Assembly (NCBI GenBank): GCA_032173965.1
Contig: CM063284.1
Coordinates: 63,734,863-63,798,862, forward strand
Direction: 5' to 3'
From: Sitta carolinensis
Taxonomy: Eukaryota > Chordata > Aves > Passeriformes > Sittidae
Length of the DNA stretch: 64,000 nt
Shown here: positions 27,361-41,825 of the stretch, piece after piece
Layout of the letters: every line of letters begins with the position of its first letter
Position numbering within the stretch: the stretch's first letter is position 1
Notes under the pieces: model-generated
The model's input: the letters and a program-made list of their open reading frames with translations, nothing else
What the model was told of the DNA's origin: nothing
Database searches by the model: none
Position numbers and translations under genes: made by a program

Positions 27361-28912
27361 TTTTATTCTGTTGTGTTTATTTTTCTTTCTGTGCTGCCTC
27401 CCTCAAATGGCTCTGACTTGGAGAAGATGCATCAGGGAGGGAGGAGAAAACTGGCTTTATGCTTAAAGCAGCAATTCTCAGGGCTGGAGAACTGGATTTG
27501 AATTCTACTTTTTCATGGAGCTCCCACACCATGCCAGCCATGTGACACAGGATGTTTTTCCTGGTTGTTAAAATACATTTACACTGCAGATGGTTGTCCT
27601 GAACCTGCAGGGCAGCTTCTGTACTCTCCCATGAGTACCTGCAGCAGGACAGCCCTGTGCTGCCTGGAACTTCCATTTCACAGCACCCCTACAACTTCTT
27701 CTGCCCCCAGACCTGACAATGCAGATAGACAGTGCCAAGGGGGAGAGAAATTGCCTTTTATAACTGGATTTTCAGCCAGAGCTGATCAAAGTCAGATTAC
27801 ATTTGAAGCAGTACTGTAATCACTGGGCTGTTTGATTTAAGCATGTATGTCAAAATTAATTCCACACACCCCTACCCCACACCCCCTCAGTACATTTTGT
27901 CTTACCTTTGCATTAGGCAATTCTTCCATATATTTTCTGCTGAGCGCATCAGATTCTTCTCTCTATGCCACAACAGATTGAAATTAGTCTCGGATGCAGG
28001 GAAGCATATTCCCCCTTCCACTCCATGCACATCTCGCACACAACCCCTCCCAAGAAATGGAGACAGTGTGCAATATGCATGTCACTCTGCTTCCCTCAGG
28101 TTCTGCCATGACCACAGCAGCAGAGCTTGTAGCTCCTCTTCCAAGGAAAGCAGTACAGCAGGTCAAAGAGTGTTGCTTCCCCAGAAGAGATCTGGGGCTT
28201 TGCTTCATTGAGCTGAGTTCCCTCTGCAAAAGCACCACAGCCTGAAACCCACCACTGTTGTTAGAGGTTCTAATGGGCAAAATTGTCATTCCTGGTTACT
28301 TTAGCAAGGCTCTGTTAGTACAATTTACTCCAGAGATTGGATAATATACCACCTGCTATCATCATCAAAACACCTTTTTCTTTTTTTTTTAATTTTTTAA
28401 TACCAGGTGAATCCCAAAGGCATTCCTGAAAGAATAAAAAAAAAAATCAGCCATGTACTATCTTTACTGGAAGCAGTAAATTTATTTACATTAAAATACA
28501 GTATTAAATCTCATTCTTTTATTCCACTGTGAAGCAATGGAAGACTTATAAGCAGGATTTTTCTAAGATTTTTTGAAACAGCTTCACAGCCTTTACTCTG
28601 TCACTGATACTGTCAAATTGGCATACTGGATACCTTAAAATGCTGTGCATTGCACAGTCATAAATCCCACATGGATTTATCCAGCAGGCTTAATGTCATT
28701 GGCCCCTGTTACAGACAGGCTGCAATGCTGAATGAGCGCATAACTTGACAGAGGTCATCCAAGGTAGCAAAGATCTCACAAGGGAGCACAGATTTCATAA
28801 CAGCCTCTCATTTTCTGAGCATTGCTGGGAAGGCAGCCTGGATGCGGTGCACTCTCGCTTATCATTTCCTTTTGCCTTCAACTGTTTCCATTGAGAACGC
28901 ATCTGTGCATCA

Positions 28913-28950
28913 TAAAAAAACAAAACAAAACAAAACAAACAAAAAAAACA
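28913..28950. repeat. (AAAAC)n simple repeat
   Basis: A-rich tract with several AAAAC units, interrupted near the end. Confidence 0.85.
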
Positions 28951-30747
28951 TTTATCAGGCATTTTGCTGTCTGTTTTCTGACCCCAAAAAAAGCTACCTG
29001 TCATTTTCCGGAGTCATTGCCAAATCTCAGCATGTTTTTTTTTTTTTTTTAATATTCGTTGTAATTGTGTTAACATGCTTGCTGAGTGAGCACTCCTTGT
29101 CTGTGCTGACCGCTTGGAATTCAAAATTAGCACAGTAATTATATTTCATAGGCTACTGGTCCATGGGAAATTTCACCTCGCTTGTGAATTTGCATGTTCT
29201 GAAATAGGTCAGAGAGGCAGATGGCTGTGAAAGAAGAAGTGAAATAAAAGGGACTGGGAGTCAAGATTCCTGTTTTGCTTATTAGATTAAGCCCTTTAAG
29301 ACAGGGTGAGTGCTCACATCCAGTTAGGTGGTTTACCAGCACTGAGTGAATCATTGAGAGTGTCTCTGGAATTTTCCTGGAGGGTATTTTCTGGGTAGCT
29401 TCCAGGAGTATTTATCCACAGTGCATCCGGAAGCACCAGCTTGTTATTCACTGCAGTTCCATCAGGGAGTTGGAAAAGAGCAGCAGTTAGATAAGCCTGA
29501 CATCTAAGAGTCTAAGGGCAGAGGATAAACAGTTTTCTATTACCATGATTCTGAAGTTGTAATTAAATATAGGCATTGCCAACTGCAAGATCTGTTAGAT
29601 AACTGAGCAAACATATCCTGGGGAAGCAACCTTGGCCTGAGGTATTTTTCTCACTTCTGTGGACACAAGAAATATCAACATCCCTACTCAAGCCCTTCTT
29701 TGATTATAATTTCAATCCCAGTAATTAAAGGCAGTCTCAATAAACTAAAGTCCCTCAAGGAACAGGAACAGAAGCTCACTGTGTCCCTCCAGTGTATCAG
29801 CACATTATGATACTTTCCCACATATTATGGCAGGGTGAAAAATAAATAAAAAAGCTGTAGAGACACACAACCTAATTCTGCAAGTACTTTCATGCCGTGT
29901 GCTGTCTGGGTTTGCCTCTTTCTGGGTTTCTGGTTTTTCTTTTATGTGCCTTCCTTCCTACGTACTCACAAACACTTGATTTATTTCTCAGTTTAATAAC
30001 ATCAACAAAAAAGAATGAAACCATGTTAATGACCAGCTTTATTTTTTGAAGAAGCCAACAGTCATGTATAACCAACTTGCATATGGAGTCTCTTGCTCAG
30101 CAAAGAGGCAGCATCATCTGCAAACCTGTCATGCTGCCTCTTCACATTTCGTCTCCACTATGAAATGTATCTGCAGAACCATCCCATGGCCACAGCATAT
30201 CTGCAGATACCACTGCACCACCAGTCATGGATGACTGGAGACAACCAGTGGGCTCCTGATGTGAAGATGAAAGTCCTTTCCACTTATGATGAAGGAGAAT
30301 TTCTGCTGGCTTTTGGCTGAACCCAGGCCATGCTTATTAGGTTATTGACCATGGATAGTACAGCATATCAAAATTAAGGATTTCAGTTTCTTATGTGATA
30401 AATTTACCTGGATATGCCAATACTGTAATATTAAAAAAGTACTTAAACTTTTCCTGATTGTTGTGCTCCTGCCTGGATGTGACAGAACTCATGTGAACCA
30501 TATGAGTGTAAAGAAGTTCCTATGAAAAGCCTAACCCAAGAGTTGGGTTTTGTTTATCAGTCAGAAAGCAATTAGTAATAATACCATTTTCTTCTCTTAG
30601 GAAATTAGATCCACCATTTAAGTCAACTACCTGAAACTGATTTGAATTACAGATCTCTGCCCATCAATAGCACCTCAGACAAACCTAAGCTCAGCCAAAA
30701 GGGCTCAGCCAAAAGGACGGAGTCAGCTTTCCATTACTTGGAGGAAG

Positions 30748-31069
30748 CTTATAAAAGAGAGGCAGACTGACATTCACATGAACAGGGAGTGATAGAATAA
30801 GGGGAAATAGTTTTAAACTAAAAGATGAGAGATTTAGATTAGATGTTTGGAAGAAGTTCTTTACTGTGAGGGTGGTGAGGCACTGGAATACGTTGCCCAG
30901 ATAAGCGGGGGATGTCCAATCCCTGGAAGTGTTCAAGGCCAGGTTGGATGGGGCTGTCAGCAACCTGGTCAAGTGGAAGGTGTCCCTGTCCATGACAGGG
31001 ATGCTGGAACTAGATGGTTTCTAAGGTCTCTTCCAACCCAAGCCATTCCAGGGTTCCATGATTCCATGA
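30748..31069 (+). mobile_element. CR1 LINE 3' fragment
   Basis: Reads left to right with the characteristic CTTTACTGTGAGGGTGGTGA and AAGTGTTCAAGGCCAGGTTG segments and ends in ATTCCATGA. It belongs to the same group as the copy at 23067-23525, which is in the opposite orientation. Confidence 0.93.
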
Positions 31070-34000
31070 AAAGTCAGAAACTTTTGTGTGGGCTGGTTTC
31101 TCTCTGCTCTAATTTTATGCTTAGCATTGCAAAAAGCAAAAACTTATTGTTTATTTATGACATTCAAATCAAGTGTACATTAATATGGAAATAGATAATT
31201 ATTTTAATAAATATATCAATAATCCTTGTTAGTAGGAACACAGTAGCTTGCTTTGCCTGACAATGTACTCATATTGTCTGTTTTCTTGTTTTGTTATTTT
31301 GATTCCCATTTGATTTATATATAGAAAAAATAGTGTATCAATGTGCAAAGAGTGTATCTATGTCAAATAATTTAATCATGAGGTTGATATGAACTGCAGA
31401 ACAATGGGATGCCTTAAGTCATTCATCGTATCATCAGCCTTGAAGTATGGCTAAAAAAATCTTACAAAATTAACAAAAGTTATCTAGGAGAAATGTGACC
31501 TACTGTTGTCAGCAAAACCATGCAAATGAAATCTAAAAGGACAGGAAAAAAGGAGGAAAAAATCAAAGACATTTTATGTTGCATCTCAGATTCTTTTATC
31601 ATCATAACTGTTTTCAGTGGACTGTGACTATATAGTTCTTAAATATTTCAAGGAACTAAATTTTTTCATAGAGCAGAAAACCAAATAAGGCCATAATAAT
31701 TATTCATGCTGTACTATCATTTCACTACATTTAAGTGTTGTAGCAAAAGCAGACCAGGATAAATATAGCCATGCTTTTGCCCGTTTCTTGGAGTCTGTTT
31801 TTAAAGGACAGTATTCCAGCCCAGTGATCTTCCCTACAGAACCAGGTTGCAGCAGAAAATCCATCACAGCCCCAGCATCCCAAGCCTTGATGGGTGGTTG
31901 TCATCTCTGAGAACAGAACGAGACCTGAGGGTTTGAAGTCATATTTCCTTTCTTGTGGGAACAAAGAGAAGAGGCTTAAAATGAGACTACCCTAAAAGAT
32001 ACTTGAATGCTTTGACTGTATTAAAAAGTAAGCCCTTATAAGACATTTCCTTGAGAAACCAACAAGAAATGGAAGAAGAAAATTTGCAGAAATTTGCTAT
32101 TTTAAGGATTTATGCAATCTGGGATGATTCTACACCCATGGCAGGGCCTGCTGGTGTCGTCACCCAGACTTTTGCTACAGGTCCAGAGATCTGGTTCAAA
32201 ACTCATGCCAGTCCCATATGAAGTAGCGACAATCAGTTTCTATAGGTGGTAAATCAGAAGCAGCTCAGCATGATGCATCCTACCTCTAGCTGTCAGCTGC
32301 AGAAACCATCTCCACCCTGACCACTTGGCCGGATGCGTCACCTGTGTGCAGCATGCGCCTTCTCAGCTTGTCTGTGCTCAGAATGACAGGAAGACAGAAT
32401 AAGGAGAAGCTTTGATGCACAAAGCACAGAGAAATAATATAACATTAAAAAGCAGCTAAGATAGCAAATAAATTGCCCAGTCTCCTACTGCAGAGTTAGA
32501 GAAACACTGAGGATCTGGAGCATACCCAGCACACTGCTCAGCTCAAGGTGTGCTCTGGCCCCATAAAGTATTTGAGGAATGGGGCATGTGCAAGACCCAA
32601 ACCAATAAATGCTTTTCCAAGAGAAATCCAATGGTTAACACAGGAAAGTAACAACAAATAGGAACTGCTTGCACTCAGCCTACTCCTCAAAGTTGGAGCT
32701 ACCCTTACCAAATAGTTTAGACTGCAAAGCAAGTAGGTGAAGAAGTGGCAAAATCATGATTTATTGACAGATATGAGAAGGCAGGGACACAGTCAGGCAC
32801 CTTTGCTCCTTACAGGCATCAGAGTTCAAGCTAGATCAACCTCTTAATTCCCCTGATTTCTGCCCAAGCAAGGTTGGCATCAGTGCTCTGTGGAGGCAAG
32901 GCCATGGCTGACCAAGCCTCACTCTTCACAGCAGCATAATTTCCAGGGCTCCTAGCCCAGATTTTACAGGCATCCCTGCATAGCACTAACAGTGCTAACT
33001 GCTAATTTATTTATAACAAATTCCTAATTTATTTTTGGCTCTCAAATGCCATAGAGAAAGACGGGATCAGTCAGTCAGCATGACTGACACACAGCAAGTA
33101 TCTCCCGGGAAGAGAGTGATCTGTACCATTGCTATTGACTTCACTTGGCAGTATAGGCTGCTATTTTCCCTTCTGTCTTTTACACAAGTTGCATCTAGAG
33201 CTTGAATTCATCTGGTTTAATGCAGGGTGCCATCTGATCACCCTCAGGCAAGTGGTTTGAAGCTCTCTGATGGACAGGGTCGTAGGTCCAGAGCCTCACT
33301 GAGAGCTGGGGCATGTGTCATGCTAATCTGGAGTACAGCTTTTGGTGCAGTTTCTTTCAGAGGAAGCCTAGATCCTATGTGCCAAGCAATTTTGTGGACC
33401 AGACATGAGAATGAGCAGGGGGTTCATTTCAACACTAAGTTACTCTACCAAATCAAAATGCAACTGTAGAAGCAGTCACAGATAAGGCATTTCAGGTTAC
33501 TAACCATACCTACTAACCACGTATGTGATCACATTGTTCAACTGTACCTATCTGAAACAAGAGGAAATTACAAAAACAGGACTCTGATAAAGGACTGTGC
33601 TCTTTGGAGGTGTCTCTATGTTCCCTAGATAAAGTCTGTGACAAGGGTGATTTGGAAATATTGTGGAGAAGCCTGAAAGAATAAAACCTAGGAAAAAAAA
33701 GTGGAAATTACCTAGTAGTAAAGCATTCAAGAGCCCTTTGTAGTTAATGACTATTAATGGATTTTGTGAATTTCATAGTGTTTCAGTCTGCAGCCTGTTT
33801 GTGAGAAGTGCTTGCTCTAGAGGGAGTTTAAGGCTAGGTTAGAGACAAGTGAACAGAATATTTCCTTCCTTTGCAAAACCCATCAAAGCATCTTACAGTC
33901 ACCTGTCCCCAAACAACAAAGGTATTTTCTCAGATAGGATGTGGACTAAAGAGGCACATCCACCCCACCCTTCTTAAAATCAAGCTATAGTCTGCTTCTC

Positions 34001-36500
34001 ACATTAGTCCAGAAGAACAAGCAAGTTACCTACTTTCTTCTCTTTGGGAGGGTCCAGAATCTTCCAGGAGCTGAGGCACTAAGGAAATGAAAAAGCCTTT
34101 TAAGGTACTTTTTGTGATCAGAGAATTTATACACTGAGGCTCTAAACCTATTCAAGAGACACTGTGCTCTCCAGTGGGCTGTCATTTCAAACAAGTTTTA
34201 TTTCGCAGTTCTGGGATATTATAAGTCATTTCACTTGTTCCTTATTCCCTGACCCAAGTCTGAAAATAAATATTTCTTCAGCTCTCCACTCCAAGATAAA
34301 ACCCAGGAGTGCCAGAGAATTTTCCACCAACTTCTACCTGTATTTCTGAGCAGTGGTTTCTAGGGGGTGGAGAAGGTCTGTTGGCCTCTGTTGTTTACTT
34401 TTTTCTTTGTTCTCGCTACAGCTGGCCATACTCTGAAAAGGGCTGGATTCAGCAGAAATCTTAAAAAAATTCTAATTCTAAAGAATTCCATGCATATTTA
34501 ACCCAAAATTTCTCAAATCCTTGTTGAAAAGATGAAAACGACAGAAACAAAAGAGTAGAAAATAATTTTAGCTTTAGTAGATGAACACAGTTTTCACTTG
34601 ACAAATCATTTGGCTTTCAGATCCTTTAAAACCTGTATTATACCTATCAATAATCAGCTGCTTTCTCCTTAAACAGACCCTGCTGGTGTTTTTAAAATAT
34701 TTATTGGTCTAACAAGAAACTATCTTTTTAATGTCTATTTCTTTCTGAGTCTTTCATCACATTTTTACTTCCCAGAATAGCAGATGTGTGAGCAGGGTAT
34801 TTTGATTTTTTTCTGAGGTAGGCTTGTACTTATTTTATTCCCCTTGGGAATTTAGAAATTTTAGAACATGAAAAGTTTGTGTTTCTGGAAACACGAGTTA
34901 TCAAAACAGTGTTTCTTCAGCCTGCTCCTTAAGTGTCTAAGTAGCTGGTTCTTCACCTGACTGTTTCCCCATACAGCCCTTTTTAAAAGAAGGGAAAGTG
35001 CCTGGCTGGGAAACAGAGGAAGAGGCAGGTATTGAACAAAGAACTCTGGGATTCTGTGCAAGAATAAGAGGAAGCAGATAAATTCTCAAAATTTGCATCT
35101 TCCTCACCACAGAGAAAATCCTGTTCCCTCCTGAGTTATTTATAAGAGATTCTCTGTACAAAGGCCCCCTAATGGCTAACTGACCTCTGCAAAAATGCAG
35201 TTTATCTTGTAGAGGGGTTTTGTCTGTGTTGCTGTGTTAGCTTGTGGCCTCAGTCCTGCTAAGCCCAAGATCCCTGCTGCCCATGCTGCTTCACCTGCTG
35301 GCTTATGGCTTGCATCTAGACTTGAGTGAGCCTATGGCCTTTCCAGGCAGGAGCACAGGTATCAAACACTCCGGGCTCCTGTATTACTGAAGAACACTTT
35401 TACAATTCAAGAGTTTCCTCTGGATCTAAAAGTCAGCAGTACTGATCAGGAAGTATTTGAGTTAAGAGGTCTGAATAAAACAGGGGAGGCTACACTGTCT
35501 CTTTGTGGGAGCTCTGCTGCGCTATGGCTGCTCATTGAAACAGATGAGAACACTCAACACTCACTGCCTTTGATCTCTCTTTGCAGGTAATTTATATAAG
35601 TGTTTCTGGCCTTTGTGTGCTCCCGAGCATGACACTGATGGGCAAAGGAGATCAGACTTCAGGTTGGCTGTTTATGCTGCTGAAGAAAAAAAGCTCCAAA
35701 AAAGGCTCCAGGTAAAACCATGTACATTCCAGCATGTGGAAATCAAGCAAGGATGAATGGCTGAAATCAATGACCTTTATTACTAATTTCCTAAGCTCAG
35801 CAGTTTCTGCTGAGTTTTGTTTAGAATAGTCAGTGACAGGCAGGAGTTTGGGCAGGAGTGAGCCCTGGGTCAAGGCTGTAGTGAACACCACATAAATCCT
35901 GTATCCTTGCACAACCCTAGCAAGATGAAGTCTGGGTAGTCATAGAAGGGTTCTGTCTCTGTGCCCTGAATTTTATCTCCATTCTTCCACAGCAAATAAA
36001 TATACTTCTGTAGCATTCCAGAGCTCAAAATGCCCATTTTAGAGCCAAGTTCCTGAGTCCTAATGCCCATTTTCTTCAGAGGGCCTAACATTGCCTTCCC
36101 TTACAAAGGCAATTATGCTTTGTAAAATGAATATATAAAGCTGGTCCTGTTGTGTTTTATATCCACTGAGTAGCTCTGCAGAGTTGTTACTGGCATGATG
36201 CTGAAATTGATAATTCTGTCTTCACCCTAATATGTCCTTTTATTTCACAGCAATTCCTTCCCTTATCTTGCTTTTTTATTTCTTCAATTCTTTACTAGTT
36301 TCACCCCATTTGGACTAACAAGCTTTCAGGCAAATGCTGTCTCTTATTGTATGTTTGTAAAATCAACCCCTCAGCTGAAATGTTTTCTTTACAAACAATT
36401 ACAATATCAACAGTAGTGAAAATTAGAACATTTGCACATCATGGAAACACCTGTAAATCCAGTTAATGAACTTTAATGGTCCTGAAACCTACAATTCTGT
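31070..36500. other. Intergenic, no gene seen
   Basis: AT-rich with scattered short frames only. No repeat family or conserved exon recognised. Confidence 0.6.
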
Positions 36501-36542
36501 GTGCTTCACTTGCATGGAGCTACCTTCACCAAAAGAGTTTTA

Positions 36543-37181
36543 ATGCACCCATCCTGGGACAAACACTTTTCTTCCAAACTCAGCAGCCATCATCTCTTTT
36601 CCTGCCAGGATACACCCTACTGGTATCCAGCAACATCTCCTGAGTTGCACATGACATCAGCTGCCTGGGAACTAACAAAATTGCATTGCCCTAATCCTCA
36701 AAGCTTGCTTGAACAGATTTGCTGGCACCATGCCTGTACTAGAGGACAGGAACACTTAAAATCACATAATTTTTTTGGCTCATTGAAATCACTCTGTTGC
36801 TCTGTTTTTCCATTGCCATTCAGCCTGATTTGCAAGCGATTTTCTCAATGGAGTACTTCACAGAGGTTGGGAGTATGCTGTGCTCAATACTGCATTCTAG
36901 CCATAAGCCTCATTGGTGTTGGTTTATTTTCTGGCACTGTCATCTTGCAAGTAACGCTTACCTTCCCAGGTTTTGGCACAGAATGCTTCCTACTTAGTCA
37001 TCAGATGCCCAATGAAACTTACTTCATTCAGACAGATTCTCTTCTTTTTTTTGTAGCTCACTTTCAGAATTCGTTTCTGCTTGTTAATGCAAGCCTCCAA
37101 GCATGCTGCTGCTGTGCATTTTTAAACACTTACCCAAATGTCATCTCTATTATTTCCAAACTCTCAGACTCTTTGGGATAG
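36543..37181 (+). other. Unexplained 212-codon ORF in intergenic DNA
   Basis: Open from ATG 36543 to TAG 37179-37181, and also open upstream of the ATG to at least 36501. The predicted protein has no domain I recognise. It is rich in Ser, Leu, Cys and His and has two hydrophobic stretches near its middle and C-terminal part. No promoter, splice sites or poly(A) signal point to a gene, and the base composition is pyrimidine-rich, which lowers stop frequency. Most likely fortuitous. Confidence 0.15.
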
Positions 37182-37639
37182 CTTAGATGCAAATGAGCTG
37201 TCAAAGAAAGATTACTTGAACCAACATTCAGAATGACAAAAGGCTTACAGACTGCATGCACAGCACACGGCTTCCAGCTTCCCAGTCAGCCATTACTTGC
37301 CAAAAGCAAGGGTTTAGACACAGTCCAAAAAAACATTCATCTTTGTTACAGTGGGGCACTGTTATTCTCCACTGAAAAATTTAAACCTCTTAGATCAAGA
37401 AAAACTCTGATATCCACAGCTTCTCAGCTACTCACTCAACCTACACATATTTTGTAGCTAAAATTTCACTCTAGAGCCTGTCTGTCCTCCAGTAGGTAGA
37501 GCTATTTCTCCTTGTCACACACTTTTTTGGGGATGTTGCAGAGGTGGATAAAAAGAAAACCACACTCACTTTACCCTGAGCAGCAGCCTGAGAAACAGTG
37601 AGTGTTGCGCTGACAGAACAAACCAGGACCCCTCTTCCA
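37182..37639. other. Intergenic, no gene seen
   Basis: Nothing recognised between the long ORF and the CR1 relic. Confidence 0.6.
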
Positions 37640-37765
37640 AAATCAAGGCCCACTTCCATGGCTGCACATACTGTGGTTGGGGTTGTCCTGTGCAGGGCCA
37701 GGACTTGGTAGTCCTTGTGGATTCCTTCCAACTCAGAACATTCACTGATTCTCTGATCCAAGAGG
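37640..37765 (+). mobile_element. Decayed CR1 3' end
   Basis: The segment GGTTGTCCTGTGCAGGGCCA, then GGACTTGGTAGTCCTTGTGG, TTCCTTCCAACTCAGAACAT and a final TGATTCTCTGAT matches the last part of an avian CR1, with mutations and no body. Confidence 0.7.
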
Positions 37766-40700
37766 CTTTGTGAGGAGATGCAATGCAATCACTGAAAGCA
37801 AAGGCATCATTTTTTGAAGCCCAGCTTTCTAACTGTAGATGGCACCCCTGATTCTGCTGAGGTGACACACATTTTGTTGAAGAGCTGATTTCTTCAGCAG
37901 GAAATAAGACAGCCCTAAAGACTGAGGGATTTAAACCAAATCCTGACCTGTTTTAACACTGTTTCAGTGTTCCACATGGGAGATACACACACTCGTGCAC
38001 TCATTAAAATGGGACAGCAAGCCAAATTTGTCTCTCATACAACTACTGACATCAACAGAAGGCCCAGTGTTTGAACAGCAGCTGTCACAATTTGTTCTCT
38101 GAATAATATTTAGCCAAGATTAAACCTAGACAGAGATGACAGGTATTTTGCAGATATTCTGGTCTTAAAATGGGCATTGAGAAAGTCCTGGAAGTGCAGG
38201 ATTTGAGGGGTATGCTTCATTCTCATTTCCTGCGTCCACAGAGAACTCTTCCCTCCCACATTGGCAGTGGTCCAACGAACGCCTATTTCAGCAAGATAGT
38301 AAAATACACATTTAAAAGGAAATACATACATTGCACTTTTCATCCCAAGAGCCTGGAAAGTGCAGCTGGGCATTAATTAATCTGCACAACATCTCTGCAA
38401 GTCAAAGGAATATTTTTATCCCTGTGTGGAAACTGAGGCGCCAGGAAGTAGAATATCCTATAAATGGTAAAAAAGAAGTTCATCACTAGAGAAAATAATT
38501 TGCCTAATTGGTGATAACTCTAAGCTAAGAAAAACTCTGTGAAATTGAAAAGGATGAGTTCTGTGTTTTTCATGGTTTATTCCTCCTGAGAGATGCTCAT
38601 TGCCCACAAACTGCTGAACCAAGACTGAATGTTATTCAGTATGACATGCCCTGTTGGTCCTCAGCCCAAATCACTGCAGTCTGTAACCCTTGCCAGCACA
38701 TCTTTTACCTTTATGGCATGAGGGCTTCAGGTTTGAAAGCAACCGAGACACTGGCCCACAGTATCTTCAGAGATAACACCAAAGAAAGGGTGCAGTGGGG
38801 TCAAAATTACATGCTACACACTGTTGTGTTGCTGGTAAGTATTACTCCTTGGATAAAAGAGTCATATGTCAACCACAGATGCTGTTGCTCACAGCACATG
38901 GAAGAGTATTGTTTTCATGTATGTCACTATCTTTGAATGTGTGTAATGAGTGAAATCTTACTATTTCCAAGACTATGGATTGCTTCACATGTCCAATATA
39001 GAGCTAGGCTAGAGTGTATACCAGAATTGCCTCTCTGCCTGGCATCTTGCTTTGGAATCTGCCTCTCATTCAGAGCAGCCTCCTCCTACTGGTTCCTTGT
39101 GCCTTTACATCTACACCTCCTGACTCAGACTGAAATTGCTTTATTCTCTTATTTTATTCTGCATTTGTTCAGTGGTATGTCAAGGATGGGATCCTTGGAA
39201 CCAGAACCATTGTTAGCCTTGATGCCAACAAAAAAGCATCCCGGGAGGATGAGGAAGAGATGGGGACTGCATTTCTCTGACTACACCATTTCTCTGCCAC
39301 AAAAACCTCTCTGTGGGCAGAACTAGCTGGAGAAGGGGGATTGCAGAGCAGTTACAATCCTCTCAACTTGCCTGGTTAAATTTTCTCCCTTAAGAATGAT
39401 TCACACTGACCTAGAAAATGCAACAGAAATGGATATGTCGGTTACCAGGTTACTGCTGTGCCTTGCAAAATCATGGCAAACTCTTTCCTAAGGGATGAAC
39501 TTTCACTCCATGCCCCAAGTGATACTGTCTTCTGAAGCACTGGGGTAACTGCAGTTTAAGTGGATTTAGTCAGAGCACAGTTGACACTGCCTATAGGGTA
39601 GAAAAGGCATCTATGGAAATAACAAGACCCTTCTGTATAAAATGCAAGAAAGATTTCTGCAGGAGCTTAAGCTACATATCTCCAGCTGAGCACTGGAGAA
39701 AAGTCACAGTGGGCTCACAGCACTCCCAGAAACCTCTCCAGCCACATCACCATATCTCCAAATAATATTTTCATGTGTTGCATTGAACAGAATTTTATCT
39801 TTAAAGACAGAGGAAATGTACTGGGCTCCATAGTAGTGATTTTTACTGGTTTTAGTATCTGCCTGCCACCAGTTTAGAAGGCTCTGTCTGTACTCCCAGA
39901 CAACTCAAAACAACAGATAGAAGGATTGTGAAGATTGCCCATTTTCTTGCAAAGTAGTGACAAGTCTGAGACCCAAAAGGGACATTACAAATCTTTGCAC
40001 TGCCACTTTGTCCACTGCCAGGACACCCAACCTTTTGTCCTATATCTATCTTTTTCTAGCGGTCTGTGTTATTCTGGTTCAAAAGCACTGCAGCATAGCA
40101 GAAATAGAATATTTGAGAACTAGCAAAATAAAGAGAGGGAAATTTTTTTTATCTCAAATAAATAGCACTAGAGCTGCAACACTGGATGCAATTTTCTTTC
40201 TATACTTAAATCAATTCCAAAGAAGGATTTTCTAACTAATCTGCATTTGTTACAGAACTTGGAGGATTTCTTCTATTGTGCTACAGACCTAGGAAAACAC
40301 ATGGCATAATTTAGGCTTCCCTCCCTACAGAATATACCAGTTCTTTTTTATGATGGTGATAGAAAAAAAAGGACAAAAAAGGCTGAACACAGGCCAGGAA
40401 GGGCTATATATCCTGGTGTGGCAAAGAGTCATTTGTGGCATAGGTTTATCTCCTTTTATTCAGTTAACTTGTGATAGCAAAAAAATTTCCAGGCCTGCAG
40501 GAGGTGGAGCAGCATCTGATTAAGTGACTTAACGACACTATTAGTTGGACAACACAAACACTTTCCACCTGAAATGGCATGTATCTCTCCAGTGAGCCTG
40601 GAGAGATTAGGGATCTGAGTTTAAAGGCTGTAATACTTCTGATTTCAGGGCTGAAATCAGCTGTGTGTGGGAAACGTGGCAGCAAGAGATTGCACATGTG

Positions 40701-41825
40701 AGCTCAAAATCTGGTTTTGTTTTTTTGTTTTATTTTGTTTTGTTTTGGTCTGGGTCTTTTGGTGGGAGGAGGTTTTGTGTGTTGTTTTGGTTTCTTTTTC
40801 AGATGCTGCTAAAAATAGTATTTTACATCCTTAGAGCCTATCTGATGCCTAAAGCATTAAAAAAAATGCGTAGATATAAAAACAAAACGTACTTCTTAAA
40901 ACTGCTGGATATTTCTTTCCAGCACCATTGTTTCAGTTACAACTCAGAAGTTTGACTTGTAAGGTAACTTGGAATTTTTTTCACCAGAACACTTCTTATG
41001 CTTTGGACAACGCTTTTACAATGATTTGGGAGCTGATTTAGGTGGAGTGAATACATTGAGTCCTGCAAACAGAACTGCTGGCAGTGCCCCAGATGTATTC
41101 AAAGCATTCACACCATAATTAAGAAGAGTTGAAACTGGAGTATTTGCAGGTAAACTGGCCTGTGGAATGCTTGGTTTTGCACACCCCCAACCTGTGCACA
41201 GCTTACTGATAAGAATTTGGCCCTGAATGTATGATCAGGCTGTTTCCTTGCAGACTGCATGCTTGCATGCAAACAGTAGAGATGAGCAGTAAATCCAGAT
41301 AAGGCCACAGGGACAGACTTGCATTTCCCTGCACAGCCTGCATTTCATGACTTGAAATGTTGTCCTTCACCAAGGAAAAAGGAGGTACTCGTGTTGTCTG
41401 TGCTGGAAGACATCTGAGGTAACACTGGCACACTAATCCTGGGCTTTGCAGATGCTCAGCACGTCTCAAAACCAGGCACTTTATTTTGGCACTTGTATAC
41501 AACTGCCTTAGGGGTCTCATTTCAGAAATGCCATTTGCAAATTCAGTTTTAAATATTTTATCATGTCAATTCCCCTCAGAAGGAGCTGTGCAGATTAAAC
41601 ACAAAACGCTTGTAGACTCCTCAGATAAGATGCACTACTGACACAGAACTTATTGTTAATCATGATTAATTATTATTATTCTGCTGGCTGACAGGCATCT
41701 GACTGACGAATACTCCCTAATCCCTATTCTCTCCCCAGATTTTCTTCCTAATTAGTGTCCTCTAGAACCTTGTAATCACATGCCACGCAAATGAACTGCA
41801 TGTTATTGAGCCAAACAGATGACAG
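37766..41825. other. Intergenic, no gene seen
   Basis: AT-rich with a (TTTTG)n tract at 40714-40747. A stretch at 41655-41760 has several TAAT-type homeodomain core sites. No gene recognised. Confidence 0.6.
40714..40747. repeat. (TTTTG)n simple repeat
   Basis: Imperfect TTTTG units with one longer T run. Confidence 0.85.

Larger units (their letters stand above)
23526..30747. other. Intergenic, no gene seen
   Basis: AT-rich, with simple repeats at 27315-27360 and 28913-28950 and short T or A runs near 28381-28396, 28437-28446 and 29035-29050. A small perfect hairpin TCGCTAAATAGCGA lies at 25312-25325. No exon-like reading frame recognised. Confidence 0.6.
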
